From Charina bottae (taxonomy: Eukaryota; Chordata; Lepidosauria; Squamata; Charinaidae), in NCBI GenBank assembly GCA_023362775.1, contig JALMGJ010000004.1, positions 77,025,798 through 77,089,797 of the forward strand: 64,000 nucleotides of DNA, in the 5' to 3' direction. Positions 9,160-21,582 of this stretch are shown one piece after another. Position 1 is the stretch's first letter; each line of letters begins with the position of its first letter. The translations under genes and the position numbers were made by a program. The notes beneath the pieces were generated by a model. That model saw nothing but the letters and a program-made list of their open reading frames with translations, was not told the DNA's origin and ran no database searches.

Positions 9160-9171
9160 AGGAAGGAAGAT
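9160..9171. repeat. 12-bp target-site duplication, right
   Basis: Exact match to 8853-8864. Confidence 0.8.
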
Positions 9172-9974
9172 TTTCTTTAAAAAAATGATGTTTATAGATG
9201 TGAATTTATAGTTACATCAGTTGCAAGATAGAAGCATTTATGCATTTTTAGACTGTGCTCTATCACAAGGGATCAAGGAAATAGATCATCTATCAGCTAG
9301 GAATTATTATTAAGACATGATAGTGTGTGGGTGGATATCCAGATGCTTTTGAAGTACAATTTTCATTAGCTTTTGGCATGCTTGGAATAGACAAAATGCT
9401 CCTATCTCTTTAAGTTGTCTTGACTTTTTCACTTGGGTAAACAAAATGATTGGTTATGTTCCAAAGCAAAGGACTATGAATCATACTGTTATCCAGTTTA
9501 GAACAACATGAAAGGAGAGAGATTTCAACTGATGACTTTCAAGTGTTAACTCCCTGCTATTTATTAGATAAAGTATTTGTTTTCCTCAGAGATATATGAA
9601 TTTAAATTAGTTTAAGCACAATACATCATTGGAGAACAGTAAAACTTAAAAAAAAACCCAAATAAAAGAAATATTTCATTATAAATGCCAGTGGGCTATC
9701 TATACAAGTCTTAAAAGCAATGAAGACTATTCTGGCATATTATAAACTATTCTGTTTATTATGAAAGAAGCCTTTAGGAACTAGATACCCCTCCATTAAA
9801 TAGAAAAGGTAATCTGGGAACAGGAGAGCTGCATCACATTGATCTAAGTTTGGATAAAGAGAACAATTTCATTTAAACTTTTTGCTGTCAGTACAAGAAG
9901 CATTGCAGAGAAGAAGTAAGGCTTAAGCCTTCATTGTTGTTGGAAAGACATTACATAAGTGGAAGAGAGAATTT
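9172..9974. other. AT-rich sequence, nothing recognised
   Basis: No repeat family, tandem array or coding frame is recognised. Confidence 0.45.
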
Positions 9975-10056
9975 AATTCTGTAAGCCTCCCGGAGTCACC
10001 GTGTGTGAGTTGGGAGGCCTTATAAATTTGTTTAATAAATAAAATAAATAAAAAGG
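9975..10056 (+). mobile_element. L2-like 3' end with AATAAA-rich tail
   Basis: GTAAGCCTCCCGGAGTC followed by a GGGAGGCCTTATAAAT block and (AATAAA/AAAT) repeats. This is a degraded version of the squamate LINE/SINE end (cccagagtc...gggcgg...aaataaat) seen complete at 49600-49670. Confidence 0.5.
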
Positions 10057-10084
10057 AGAAAAATATGTCTAATTCTTGTGCATA

Positions 10085-10196
10085 TAACATTAAATCATAA
10101 AATAGTTTTTATTTATTTATTAATCACATTTGTATGCTGTCTGACTCCCAACTACTCTGGGCAGTTCACAAGTAAAACAAGGTTAATACAGTAATA
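10085..10196 (-). mobile_element. L2-like 3' end, opposite orientation
   Basis: On the minus strand: GAACTGCCCAGAGTAGTTGG, then a short spacer and a TAATAAATAAAT tail. Same type of end as 9975-10056 but inverted relative to it. Confidence 0.5.
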
Positions 10197-10212
10197 ACAA
10201 GTTTAAGATGAT
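10197..10212. repeat. 16-bp target-site duplication, left
   Basis: ACAAGTTTAAGATGAT; the copy at 12227-12242 differs at one base. Confidence 0.8.
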
Positions 10213-12226
10213 CACTTCCGTGCCGGACTTGCAGCTCGACAGTCAGAGTTTTTCAGAGTGCTGAAGACCTGACTAGCTTTTCCCTGTTTGCGGGGGTCTA
10301 CTGAAAGTATAAGACCACCGGAGTTTCTCCCCGGAGAGGGGAGAACCAGAAGATTATTCACTGGGTCATTGGGATCTGCCCCCTCCTGTCTTTTTCGTTG
10401 TTTTCCACCGCGGAAAAGCAGGGGGGAAGCGGAGGAACAGCCGGAGAACTAAACTGGCTCTCCAGGGAAATCGTAAGTCTCCTAATAGAGAGACACCAGG
10501 CCTAAAGCTGGCTTTTAGATCACTTTTATTTTATTTTTTTCTAGATTATATTGTTTTATTATCTAAGGTCTATCTTTGGACAATGCTCAAAATGTTGGCA
10601 ATTTTGCTCTTTCTTTATTGTAATAATTGTGGTGGAAGTAATGATGGATTTTATATCTCAAGTACAGTGAAAACGTCTGCAATTTTTTTCTTTTTTACTT
10701 TATTTTTCCATTTTATTAGAGTGACTCCTGCTCACTTGGAAGTATAAGAATTTTTATTGAATATATTTTGAATATATTTTGTTGGACTAATTATTGATTA
10801 ATTGTCTTATTTCTTATTCTTTTTATAGTGGTTGAAATCTTTCTTTCTTTTTTTCCTTTTTACAAACTGTATGAAATATTGCTCTTCTCCCTATTTTTGG
10901 ATTAATGGATCTCTTTCTTTTACTTCAAGAATTTTTTTGTATTTAGGTGATAATTTTTTCTCTTTTTCTCCTGCTCTTATAACTGGAATTATTTGGAACT
11001 TCTCAGGCTCTGCTGGTGATTTTCCACTGGAAGACCAGCTGTTTATTCACTCTCTTTGAGAAGCTCTTTGTTTTGACTAGAGATTTTGTGGTGGCGGCTG
11101 GGCCTTGGGAACGGGAGGGGGGTTGAAAAAGGAAATGGCAGTTACAATTGTTGGCTTGATTCAGGAGTTTAGAGAGGAGGTTAGAAAAAGTCTTTCAGAA
11201 ATTAAGAGATTATTGGAGGTTTTGTTGGTGGATTTGCAGGGCCAGGAACAAAAGATAGAATTGGAGGCAGAGGAAACTTTGAAATATTTACAGCAAAGTA
11301 GAGATGTCTTTAAGTTAGAGGAGAAACAGGAGAAAGAGATTTTAAATGTATTATTGCAGTCGAGAGAGAGAGAAGTAAATATGAATTTGCAATTTGAGGG
11401 TTATTGTGAAACTGCCTGGTTTGGTATTGGATGGGGAAAGGTTCAGAAAAATACTTTAACATTTTATATGAGACAAATAAAACAGATTATACATTATGAT
11501 TTTGGTATAACCTGAATAGAAGATTTAGTTTAAAGGATGGATTATAAGATTAATGGAACCATGGATTCTAATTGGAAAAATTGAAATGAGAAACTGTATT
11601 TTAAAATGTGATTATAGGATGAATTAATACTATAATTACTAACATGAATATTATTGAGAATTGTTATAAGGTTATGTATTAGTAGAACAGATAGTTATAA
11701 AAATTTGTTAATTACGTAAATATGTAGGAAGATGTACAAAATGGTATAATTATAGTTTTAATATAGACTATGTTTAGATTTGTGTTATTTTTTATGGATA
11801 TATATGAATAGAATGGAAAAATGGAAAAAGTGATTAAAATATTAAATTGATACATTCAAAAACATTTAAATTGACATTACTTCAAGGAGCAGAAATCATA
11901 GATGGACTATTGGAGGACTGTAAGAAAGATGAAACCTATATGAAGATCAGAAGATTGGATTATAGAAATTAAAGTATACTTGACAAAGAAAAGTTCCTGT
12001 GTATTGGATGAAAGACTAACATTTAAAGTAAAATATTGTATTTAATGACCAAAGATAGATTGGAGGTTATCTATCTTTTATACTATTTTTGTTTATTTCT
12101 TTTCTTTTCTTTTCTTTTCTTTACTTTACTTCACTTTTCTTTTACTTTTTTCTTTACTTTGTATTTCTATTTTCTTTTCAAACTTTTAATATGTATTTTA
12201 AAATTCAATAAAATTTATTAAAAAAA
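10213..12226 (+). mobile_element. Short L1-type element with ORF1 only (half-L1-like)
   Basis: A 2-kb insertion with a 15/16 target duplication and a poly(A) end after AATAAAATTTATTAAA. The first 300 bases are GC-richer, as in an L1 5' UTR. A 136-codon coiled-coil ORF at 11105-11515 resembles part of an L1 ORF1. There is no endonuclease or RT sequence. The last 250 bases are pyrimidine-rich before the tail. A second copy of its 3' end, 5'-truncated, lies inverted at 16186-16884, so this short form or its parent has moved more than once. Structure resembles mammalian HAL1 elements, but I cannot prove L1 ancestry by eye. Confidence 0.7.
11105..11515 (+). CDS. Coiled-coil ORF1-like protein, 136 aa
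   Basis: Residues 10-95 are rich in Leu, Glu and Lys with heptad spacing (FREEVRKSLSEIKRLLEVLL, then LEAEETLKYLQQ), typical of the coiled coil that trimerises L1 ORF1p. The RNA-recognition and C-terminal domains of a full ORF1p are not seen, and the frame ends after a short degraded stretch. An L1 ORF1p is usually about 300 residues or more, so this is truncated. It could still oligomerise; function is unknown. The start is the first ATG in the frame. Confidence 0.5.
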   Translation: MGTGGGLKKEMAVTIVGLIQEFREEVRKSLSEIKRLLEVLLVDLQGQEQKIELEAEETLKYLQQSRDVFKLEEKQEKEILNVLLQSREREVNMNLQFEGYCETAWFGIGWGKVQKNTLTFYMRQIKQIIHYDFGIT

Positions 12227-12242
12227 ACAAATTTAAGATGAT
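12227..12242. repeat. 16-bp target-site duplication, right
   Basis: ACAAATTTAAGATGAT, one mismatch to 10197-10212, directly after the poly(A). Confidence 0.8.
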
Positions 12243-12272
12243 GATGATGATGATGATGATGACGACGACGAC
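12235..12272. repeat. (ATG)n/(ACG)n trinucleotide repeat
   Basis: About eight ATG units followed by four ACG units. It starts inside the right target duplication, so it probably grew from the ATGAT at its end. Confidence 0.85.
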
Positions 12273-12328
12273 AGAATAAATAAAAGATGGCGAGAATGAC
12301 AGATTTACCGCTATGTAGTTATCTAATT

Positions 12329-12520
12329 TTATTGGTCAGGAATGGTGATACTTGGCTGACAAAAGGCATGAAGATGTATCTTCTTGGCCTCTGCTTCTCT
12401 AATGTATCTCCTTAGCCTGATAGCCAATGCTGTGAGCCTTTGTTTAGCAATCTGTAGGGCTTCAGATGGAGTCAGGCCCTTGTATTTTTTCAGTAGCTGT
12501 GTCTTATCCTTATTCTCCAC
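12329..12520 (-). pseudogene. R4/Dong-type LINE coding fragment
   Basis: A 63-codon frame containing LTALAIRLRRYIREAEAKKI, a block I recognise from R2/R4-type LINE polyproteins of vertebrates, lying N-terminal to the RT domain. Only this piece remains; no RT motif is present nearby. The frame is open but too short to act alone. Confidence 0.55.
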
Positions 12521-12540
12521 AAAAAAAAAATTGACACTTT

Positions 12541-14221
12541 ATTTTTTTCCCCCTTTTAAATGTAAACAGACTCAATATACTGTAATTTATAGTAGTGGCA
12601 AGTTTCCCCATATCTTCTTATTTCCTTGTTCAAATGCTCATCATGTTTCCTAATTCAGAACAATTGTAGTTCAGGATTGGTGTTATTATATATTAGCAGT
12701 TCTGTGGCCTAGGCATTAGACAATATAGCTTGCTGATGCTACAAGCAATGATTAGTGAAAAACTACCTCAGTTGACCTCATCTCAGATTAGGTGAACCAG
12801 TCATGGGTATGCAGTCACAGATATGCAGATCTTGAAAGGATGTTCTACTTTGTTGGACAGTTGAGCAAAGCACTTTTCTAAAATGCCTCTGTGAAGCAAA
12901 ATGGCCCCATTGCTATTTTTAGCAGAGTTCAATGGCATATACAGAAGCTCTTGTTTGTGAGGCCAATCAATGCAGATCAGTCCTTATATGGCTCTTTTCA
13001 AGGAGAATACTTGAAAATATACTTCTGCAAGGCACTTCACCATGTCAAGGCAGTGCCACAGCTGTCCAGAACCCACATGCCTTTTCCAGGAGGAAAGACC
13101 CCATTGACCCCTAGTGCTATTTATTTAGTCATTATATACCACTTCAAAAAGCACTTGAATCCCTTCCATATATGTGAGAAATTACACCAAAGCAGGGAAA
13201 GAGAGAAAACAAACTTTTTAAATTACCAATGATTCATTCTTTATTTATTTAAGTTATTTACCCATATAAAGCCCTGTCAATGTTATCAATATTGTTAAAA
13301 TGCCATAGAATCTGAATGCATTTAAAAAATAGGTAAAAGAGGGCCTATTTCTGAACATTTTTTTATTTTTCTGGAAATCTGTTTTGTCAAGCAGAAATGT
13401 GACTGCAAAGAGGAACATGACCCAAGTGTTTCCTCTCTACTCCATTAACCAAAAGGGGCAGAGTGGAGAATCATAACAAATGTACATTTCACATACTAAA
13501 AGTGATAGAGGACATTTCATTTTTTATCACTCCCTCTTTGATACCAAGTATTATATCTGTTGTTGTTATTGTTGTTGTTATTTATCAGCTTCCCACCCTT
13601 CTGTGAAATGAATGTAATGTGTTTTGGGATTTTGTTTTCCTGGAATAAATTTCCTTCCTGTCTGGTCAAATGGCTTAAATCTTCAGCATGATGATTCCCC
13701 CTCTTTCTTCTTTTCAAAAATCAATAGGAAAAAAAGAGCTCCCAAGAGCTCTTTCCGTGGTCTCTAAACCCTTGTACTATATAACTGTTCTTCTGCAGTA
13801 TGTGTTTGAAAAACCTAACCGTATTGTGTGCTGGATTGTGCTGGATAATCTGTTCAGAATGGCAAGACCGTTCTTGTCAATTCAATATTTTATACTTTTA
13901 GAGTAATAATGAATTGTGATGAAGCATTGGTGTACAAACATGAAATGGACTTCTAATCTAATTTTAAAATATTGAGCATTTTTAGTGTTACCAAGTGTTC
14001 AATCAATTTCCCTATGACATAAATATTTATTTAGTGAATTCTCTCAGACTTTTCATGAATAAATAACTTTGTCTCTGTTTACATACTGTAGTGAATAACT
14101 GAAAAAAATGTCCCCAATAAAGGGTATGCTCTATACACTTTTTGGAATATAACCCTAGTTTGACAACGAAGCATAGATGTCAGCCACACTAAAAACTTTA
14201 TGTATCCCTGCTCTACACCTA
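12541..14221. other. Unrecognised sequence
   Basis: AT-rich and without identifiable elements apart from a short (GTT/ATT) run at 13558-13580. Open frames at 12891-13232 and 13517-13906 have no recognisable motif. Confidence 0.45.
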
Positions 14222-14296
14222 CTTCCTTCCTCCCTTCCTCCCTTCCTCCATTCCTCCCTTCCTCCCTTCCTTCATCCCTCCCTTTCTTTTTTTCTT
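14222..14296. repeat. Pyrimidine-rich TTCC/TCCC microsatellite
   Basis: Alternating CTTCC and CTCCC units, all pyrimidine on the plus strand, directly upstream of a BovB-type insertion. Confidence 0.85.
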
Positions 14297-14321
14297 CAAT
14301 TTCATTAAGGATGATTTTGTT

Positions 14322-15645
14322 CTTGTTTATTCATTCAGTCACTTCCGAATCTTCGTGACTTCATGGACCAGCCCATGCCAGAGCTTCCTTTCGGCCACCC
14401 CCCCAGCTCCCCCACGGTCGAGTCCGTCACCTCCAGAATATCATCCATCCATCTTGCCCTTGGTCAGCCCCTCTTCCTTTTGCCTTCTACTTTCAGCATC
14501 TTCTCCAGGGTATCCTGTCTTCTCATTATGTGGCCAAAGTACTTCAGTTTTGCTTTTAATATCATTCCCTCAAGTGATCAGTCTGGCTTTATTTCCTGGA
14601 GTATCTACTGGTTTGATATTCTTGTAGTTCAAGGAACTCTCAGAATTTTCCTCCAACACCACAGTTCAAAAACATCTATCTTCCTTCGCTCAGCCTTCCT
14701 TATGGTCCAGCTCTCACAGCCATAGGTTACTATGGGGAATACCATTGCTTTAACTATGCAGACCTTTGTTGTCAGTGTGATGTCTCTGCTCTTAACTATT
14801 TTATCAAGTTTTGTCATTGCTCTCCTCCCAAGAAGTAGACATCTTCTGATTTCCTGGCTGCAGTCAGTGTCTGCAGTAATCTTTGCGCCTAGAAATACAA
14901 AGTCTGTCACTGCCTCCATATTTTCTCCCTCTATTTGCCAGTCATCAATCAAGCTGGTTGCCATAATCTTGGTTTTTTTGAGCTTTAACTGCAACACAGC
15001 TTTTGCACTTTCTTCTTTCACCTTCGTCATAAGGCTCCTCCGCTCCTCTTTGCTTTCAGCTATCAAAGTGGTATCATCTGCATATCTGAGATTGTTAATG
15101 TTTCTTCTAGTGATTTTAACTCCAGCCTTGGATTCATCAAGCCCAGCACCTCGCATGATGTGTTCTGTGTACAAGTTGAATAGGTAGGGTGAGAGTATGC
15201 AACCCTGCCTTATTCCTTTTCCAATCTTAAACCAGTCCGTTGTTCCATGGTTTGTTCTTACCGTTGCTACTTGGTCATTATATAGATTCCTCAGGAGGCA
15301 GACAAGATGATTTGGTATCCCCATACCACCAAGAATTTGCCACAATTTGTTATGATCCATACAGTCAAAGGCTTTAGAATAGTCAATAAAACAGAAATGG
15401 ATGTTTTTCTGAAACTCCCTGGCTTTCTCCATTATCCAGCGGATATTGGCAATTTGGTCTCTAGTTCCTCTGCCTTTTCTAAACCCAGCTTGTACTTCTG
15501 GCAATTCTTGCTCCATGAATTGCTGGAGTCTACCTTGCAGGATCTTGAGCATTACCTTACTGGCATGTGAAATAAGTGCCACTGTTCGATAGTTTGAACA
15601 TTCTTTAGTGTTTCTCTTTTTTGGTATGGGGATATAAGTTTGATA
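14322..15645 (-). mobile_element. RTE/BovB-type LINE, 5'-truncated
   Basis: Minus-strand copy of about 1.3 kb. The 3' end at 14322 reads GACTGAATGAATAAAC on the minus strand, as in the other copies of this subfamily (17015, 39277, 56082). It stops near 15645, inside the RT domain before the fingers. It differs from the 30830-33887 BovB copy in its 3' half (the ILEVT..VGELG stretch and tail), so it is a separate subfamily. Confidence 0.85.
14629..15582 (-). pseudogene. RTE/BovB reverse transcriptase fragment, 317 codons
   Basis: Open from MALISHASKV to a stop after KILRVP. It has RT blocks QAGFRKGRGTRDQI, FIDYSKAFDCMDH (motif A), GIRQGCILSPYLFN (motif B) and LRYADDTTLIAES (catalytic YADD near residue 169). 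RTE elements prime reverse transcription at nicked target DNA. The N-terminal endonuclease is absent by truncation. At the C-terminal end the codon after LRVP is a stop, while related copies continue for about 90 more residues, so this copy is dead. Confidence 0.88.
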
Positions 15646-16172
15646 GAATAAATTATATTAAGATACAGTACAAACTTAATATCTAATTAAAACTATGTAC
15701 ATGAATGTTGAACCACAAAATGTTTATGACTATGGGTATGCAAAAAGAACTAGGGCAGTATAGATCATCAAAAGGCTGCTGGGCTTAAATAAAAGTATAA
15801 GCAAACCACCTCTTTGCTCTGCTTTATCCTGCTTTGCAGCCCTTTGTTGGCACAGCTTCTCCAGCAGCAAGCTTTGTTGAATGCTGCCAGATAATTTAAC
15901 ATCTACCTCCTACAGTACTGCTAACCAAAAGCTTTGATGTGCACTTCAGAGAACGAACCATTCACTTCTGGCCATATGTGCCCCAAACATTGATGAATGG
16001 TGCTTGATGTACTGTTCAACCTTCTCTATCATCAATTGCTGAAAACTTGACAAGTGCTTTGGAAAGATATAGTGTTTGCCTTGTCTGGCAGTTCTTGCCA
16101 AGTCAGAAGATACTTCTAGCCCAGGGACAGCTTCTGTAGAGACACTCTATTGGCTGACAAGTAACAGGAGAC
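15646..16172. other. Unrecognised sequence
   Basis: No element or coding frame identified. Confidence 0.4.
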
Positions 16173-16185
16173 TGGAAGAAGCTTT
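16173..16185. repeat. 13-bp target-site duplication, left
   Basis: TGGAAGAAGCTTT, repeated exactly at 16885-16897 around an inverted L1-type fragment. Confidence 0.85.
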
Positions 16186-16884
16186 TTTTTTTTTTTCCAT
16201 AAGTTTTATTAATTTTAAAATACACATTAAAAGCTAATACAAAAGAAAAGAAATAGAAATACAAAGTAAGAAAAGGGAAAAGAAAAAGTGAAGTCAAAAA
16301 ATAACAAACAAGAAAAAATATAGAAAATAGATGTCCTCCAATTTATCCTTGAACTTTAAGTACAACAATTAACTTTAAATGTTAGTCCTTAATACAATAC
16401 ACAGAAACTTTTCTTTGTCATATACCCTTTGATTTCTATAATCCAATCTTCTGTTCTTCATATAGGTTTCGCCTTTCTTGATATCTTCCAACAATCCATC
16501 TCTGGTTTCTACTCCTTAGAATAGTAATCAAATGTTCGTTGTTGCATCAATTAAATGTTTTCCATTTGCTCTTTCCATTTTTACATCTATATTTATATCT
16601 TCAATAAAGTCCAATTAGTATAACAAATAAAGGCCTTATCTACGTCTAATAAAATACAGTATATTCTGTTCATGTTATGACTATATATTCCATTAATACA
16701 TAATCTAACATATTACATAACATAATACATAATATAGCAAAAATACAAAACCTAACATAACATATAACCTAATACATACAACATATTCTTGTAATAACCT
16801 ACATTCTAATTCCATCTCATCATCTCATTGTCTTCTCATAAATGTGTCTCCAGAAAGAGTAATATATAATATCAACATATTTAT
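16186..16884 (-). mobile_element. 3' end of the short L1-type family, 5'-truncated
   Basis: Begins with poly(T) on the plus strand. On the minus strand it matches the last 700 bases of the 10213-12226 element, including the tail AATAAAACTTATGG region, the GAAAAGTTTCTGTGTATTG block and the pyrimidine-rich stretch. A perfect 13-bp target duplication and a poly(A) show ordinary LINE-type insertion. Confidence 0.8.
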
Positions 16885-16897
16885 TGGAAGAAGCTTT
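16885..16897. repeat. 13-bp target-site duplication, right
   Basis: Exact match to 16173-16185. Confidence 0.85.
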
Positions 16898-17014
16898 AAT
16901 GCAATGTAAAGAGCTTAACTGAAGCATATTGCTTTGTCATTTTGCTTCCATTCAGAAAAATTACATCAACATGGTGATACACATATCTCTATTGATGTTA
17001 ACCTAAGTTGCCTT

Positions 17015-17152
17015 TGTTGTTGTTTATTCGTTCAGTCGCTTCCGACTCTTCATGACTTCATGGACCAGCCCACGCCAGAGCTTCCTGTCAGCTGTCACCA
17101 TCCCCAGCTCCCCGATGGTCGAATCTGTCACCTCCATAATATCATCCATATT
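17015..17152 (-). mobile_element. RTE/BovB-type 3' end fragment
   Basis: Minus-strand copy of the last 138 bases of the subfamily at 14322. Flanked by AGTTGCCTT at 17006-17014 and 17153-17161, a 9-bp target duplication, so this is a very short independent insertion. Confidence 0.8.
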
Positions 17153-17161
17153 AGTTGCCTT

Positions 17162-17984
17162 CCTTAGGAAGTTAGGAAGTTGCCTTCCTTAGGTTTAAAA
17201 ACAACTCAATGTGTTTTGAGGCTTGAATATCAGGCAATGAAAAAGCTGGAATATTATATTGCATAAGGGTAGGTTCCAGTAAAACTACTTTTTGTAGAAA
17301 TGCTACAGTATGAATGGCTTAATTTTCAGATACAAAAACAAAAATAAAACCCTTGAAGACAATGGAGATGTCATGATTGCTAGAATAAGTAAAAATATTA
17401 ACAGCTTCCACCTAAGCAATAGATTAGGCCAGCATTGCAAATGAAACAGGTTTTAACATTTATTAGCACGAAGGCCACACTCTTAAAGTGAGGCCAGAAC
17501 TCATTCCTGGAGGGCAGTTCAGGAGTTTTAAGGTATTTGATAGGAACATCAAACATCCAAAGGGGCTTATTTTACCTTGGGAACCCCCAAGCTCTCAAAA
17601 ATACAAAAGCAGAGCCAAAACTTTGAATCAATCTATTTTGAGGTAGCTCTGGAGAAAATGGATACTAGAGAGTGGTCTTTGGGCTGCACTTTTAGAAACT
17701 CAGAATAGAATAACTTGATATCAATTCACTCAATACTAGAAGAAATTTAAAACAGTACCAAGCTATCCTCCTTTGCCTCAGGATCTGACTTCTACTGGAT
17801 TTTGTGTACCACCTTGGTGAAGGCATGTGCGGATTGTCTGTTCATACAGGGGAATACAATTCACACAGGAGAAGAAAGTCATTTAAATATTATGCTCCAA
17901 GTTATTTAGGGTTAAAATCAGATCATCAGTAGATTAAATTTGGTTTAGAAACATATTAGTAACCACCAAGCTGATAAAGCTTTA
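17162..17984. other. Unrecognised sequence
   Basis: Short local duplications of GGAAGTTGCCTTCC near 17161-17190; otherwise nothing identified. Confidence 0.4.
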
Positions 17985-18033
17985 CCATGCTTCTTCTTCC
18001 TTGAGGGGGAGATGGGCGGTTATAGAAATTCAA

Positions 18034-18088
<55 letters not shown>
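17985..18088 (+). mobile_element. L2-like tail with (AAAT)n microsatellite
   Basis: GAGGGGGAGATGGGCGG resembles the squamate L2-type 3' end. It leads into about 14 perfect AAAT units (18032-18088). Only the very 3' end is recognisable. Confidence 0.6.
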
Positions 18089-21000
18089 GACTGTATTCTA
18101 TGTTTTAATCCAGCCTAAACTGAATGTAAATTAATCTCTATTTAACCTAATATGAATTTAATCAGGACATGAAAAATTATAGCGCATTCTGGTTTCAGCT
18201 TTTTTCAGTTAGAGTGTCAAATGAGAAATGAGGCAAAACTATTAAAAGGCAAATTTAGTAATCTGAGCTTTCATAAATAGGCACAATTCCAAGGTTCACA
18301 CTTGGTACTTCAGGGAGCAACACTGATCTCATGCTGTTATCCAAGTTTCCTCACCCATAATATTTTTATTTCATATGAATTAAATGTTAGCCTATATTAT
18401 CCTTCATTCCCAAACTGCCACCAGCATTCATAGTTTCCATGGATAATAAATAAGAAACAATAGTTTGCGAAAGGGGTAATATTTTGATGACACATATCTA
18501 TCTGCACAAATGGCATTAACAATTTTTTTTAAAAAATTAAGATTAGTTTAATTTTAAGTTAATTTGAGGAGTACAGGATAACAATGAAAGTCTTTAATAA
18601 ATGGAGATAAAGAGTTTAGATCTAGTCAAGTGCCTACACATTAATGCAATGTAATGTGATGAAAGGCTCCTGCCTATATGACTCAGAACTCTCCATTTTC
18701 CTGGAGGCTAGACAATGTTCATTTAGCAGTTCTTTCTTCCAAGTGTGGGCCCCATTCATTGGATCTGTGATATGCTGCTCAGCTTCCATTATTACCTCTC
18801 TATATTAGTCATCTTCCTATATTAATAATATGCATAGTGATCATCTGTTTGATTATATCATAGAAATTGCTAGCCATCAATAGTTGCTAATGATGAATGT
18901 CCAAGCTCATTCTAAAGAAGAAATCATTGTCTAGCTACAATTATCCATGCTTCAATAGCATTCAAGTTGCATTTCCCCACATTTTGTACATGGGATCACC
19001 TTTAAAGACCAACTGGAAATTTAAAGTTAATTAAAAGTATATTTGATATATTCCAAGCCATAAGTAAGTATGAGCTTAGGTATGTTGAATGTGATACTAT
19101 TCTAGCTCTTGAACACCCTGGATATGTTCCATGAGGCCAGGTCGTTTAACCTGATCTTTTCAAAACAAGTTTGTTTTCCCATGTTTAGTTTTAACTTAAT
19201 GTAGATATATTCATGGCTGCTTTTAAGTTTGACTATGCCTTGTCATCCTTTATGTTCATTCGATACCATCTTATATTTTTTGTACATTGATTTTATTTAA
19301 TAATGCATGAGTCTTTAATTAGCAAGCTGTTTTGAGGATAATATAATAAATAAGGCAAGTTTAAAATTCTTAAATAAACATAATTTTTATCTATATAACT
19401 TTTCAATACAAATTGCTCCTTATTAATGTAGCAATATCACATTTGACCTTGAATGTGTTATTTTGCCTATTGTGTGTTGCTGTCACTCTGAATCTAGATG
19501 ATGCCTATTAAATAGGAAGAAAAATTGCTAGGAATTTGAATAATGAATATAAATGAGAAAACAGGGACAAAAGGAATCACATACGAGAGAGTTTTCAAAT
19601 AACGATTTATAAATACATCACTAACTTCCAAAAATAAAAAAGAGTTTCTCTATCCCAGGGATAAATTATCATGTGGAATCATTACCACATAATATGCTCT
19701 ATTTTCAAATGTGAGTTCCAATGGGGTACCACATTTCTCAACTAATCAGATGTTGTCACAGTTTTTTAAAGTATTGTTTATACTTGCAATTTATACTTCT
19801 TCCAGGTATTCAGAGTATATTTTGACTCCACGCTAATGTCAATCATATGAATTAGAAAAAGACGGAATATTCTCAGAGAAATTACTGGGAAAAAAATGAG
19901 AAAGGCATGCATTTTCCTATATAAAATATGCCAATCTATTATTGCTAAGTTATGAAAACTGATGTCAAATTAATACTGGCATAAAACTAATTACTCATAG
20001 AAGGCAGCATCCTATATTACATCCTTCAGAGCAACAGACACCATTGGCAGATCAGAATTCTTCTCCAGCTTGTCTCAAATCTGAGTTTAGAGGCTATTCT
20101 TCATTCCAGCCTTAACTCACTTGGCTCTCATGCATAAGCTAGTTGGGAATGAAGCAACTTAAGCATCATTTTCTGGATTTCAGCCTGTTTTTCCACCTTG
20201 GCCATGATGATCATATGGTATTCTCTCCAGACCAGACTGGTGAATCCTTCTCCCTCTTTCCCCCTTCCAACTGTCTTGGGAAAACAAGCGCAAATTGCTT
20301 TCCTGTCTGGACTGATTTTTGAGGACATGTGATTTCCACTGACAGACCTTTTGAATGTGCACCCCTCCAATGATTTCCACCCTCATACCTAACATCTTCC
20401 TGTCTGGTGGTAAATAAAAAGAAATAAAACCCTACACACAATTTTCCCTTCCTTCTGCCACTTGGGTAAGAAGGGAATACTGGATGAAAAAAGAAGAAAG
20501 AAAGAGAAAGTTCACAGTTTCACCAGAGAACTTTAAATGAACAAAATTGATGAACTGGTAAAACAGAGAAAGGGGGAAAAACAGGTTTTCTCCTCGAGGT
20601 CCCTTTAAAAAGAGGCAGGTAGGCTAGAGATACCAAATGGCCTTGGAGAAAAGTGACCAGTAATCCAAGGGGAGAGGACATTCCTGCCACAATGAGCAGT
20701 AGCTAATAGTGGGGTAGAAGCTTTTGCCTACGGTACAGTGAAGCAGAGAAGGCAAACTGGACAGCACCACTTGTGCCAGCTAAGCCAGAAGGTGCTACAT
20801 TTGATGCACAACAGGACAAGACTGGCAAAGGTTGCCTTCCAATGGGCTGGGATAGGTTGAGGACAAGACTGGATGTTCTCACCTAGAAAATTGGTTAGTG
20901 GCCTATACTGGCACTGAGGACATCTGGTCATGCAGATCAGCCTAGAGAACACTTCAGGGCAAATTGGAAGTGCAGAGTAATGCTAGAAAGACTATTTCCA

Positions 21001-21582
21001 TAATATGAGTGAAATTGCAGTCACATGATATGGGGTATTTCTCTAACCCATAAAGGTATTAAATAATTAAAATGTTATAACATCATTTCAACCTATTCAT
21101 GATTGCTTATCAACATTTGCTCTGATATTATGAGCACTGTGAATGTAACATGCATTCTGCATCCTGAGCATTTGTAGCAGACCAGTGCCATCTTATTGTT
21201 CATTCAGAATATTGCATTTTTGTTTGTTTTTCTATCTTAGCCAGTTTGCAAGCTGTATTAACCTATTTGAAAGCTGTACTATCAAGATCTGGACAGGTCA
21301 CTGATTATCTCATTTCACAATGAATATCTGCCTTTTAATATTTAATGTTTAAAGTAAAAAGTGTGTTTTACATTTTTAAAAAGTTTGATTTTATCACCTG
21401 TGAGATTCATCTTATTAGGAGAGGAATGGTGAGTTGATTCCTCTAGTTACCCTACATAGCTACAAACTGGTATACTGAGCATTATTTTAACTTCTGCATA
21501 TCAAACTTTTAAGGGCAGCCCAGGATGTGAAACCACTATCTCTTTTGCACATATCATGATTAGGGTGTGGATACCACATGAT
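18089..21582. other. 3.5 kb without recognised features
   Basis: AT-rich throughout. Minus-strand frames near 20128-20441 overlap in three frames and show no motif. No splice-bounded exon could be supported. Confidence 0.4.

Noticed and set aside
20128..20441. Three overlapping minus-strand frames of 71-80 codons, considered as a host exon
   Set aside because: No motif, no preferred frame and no clear splice signals.
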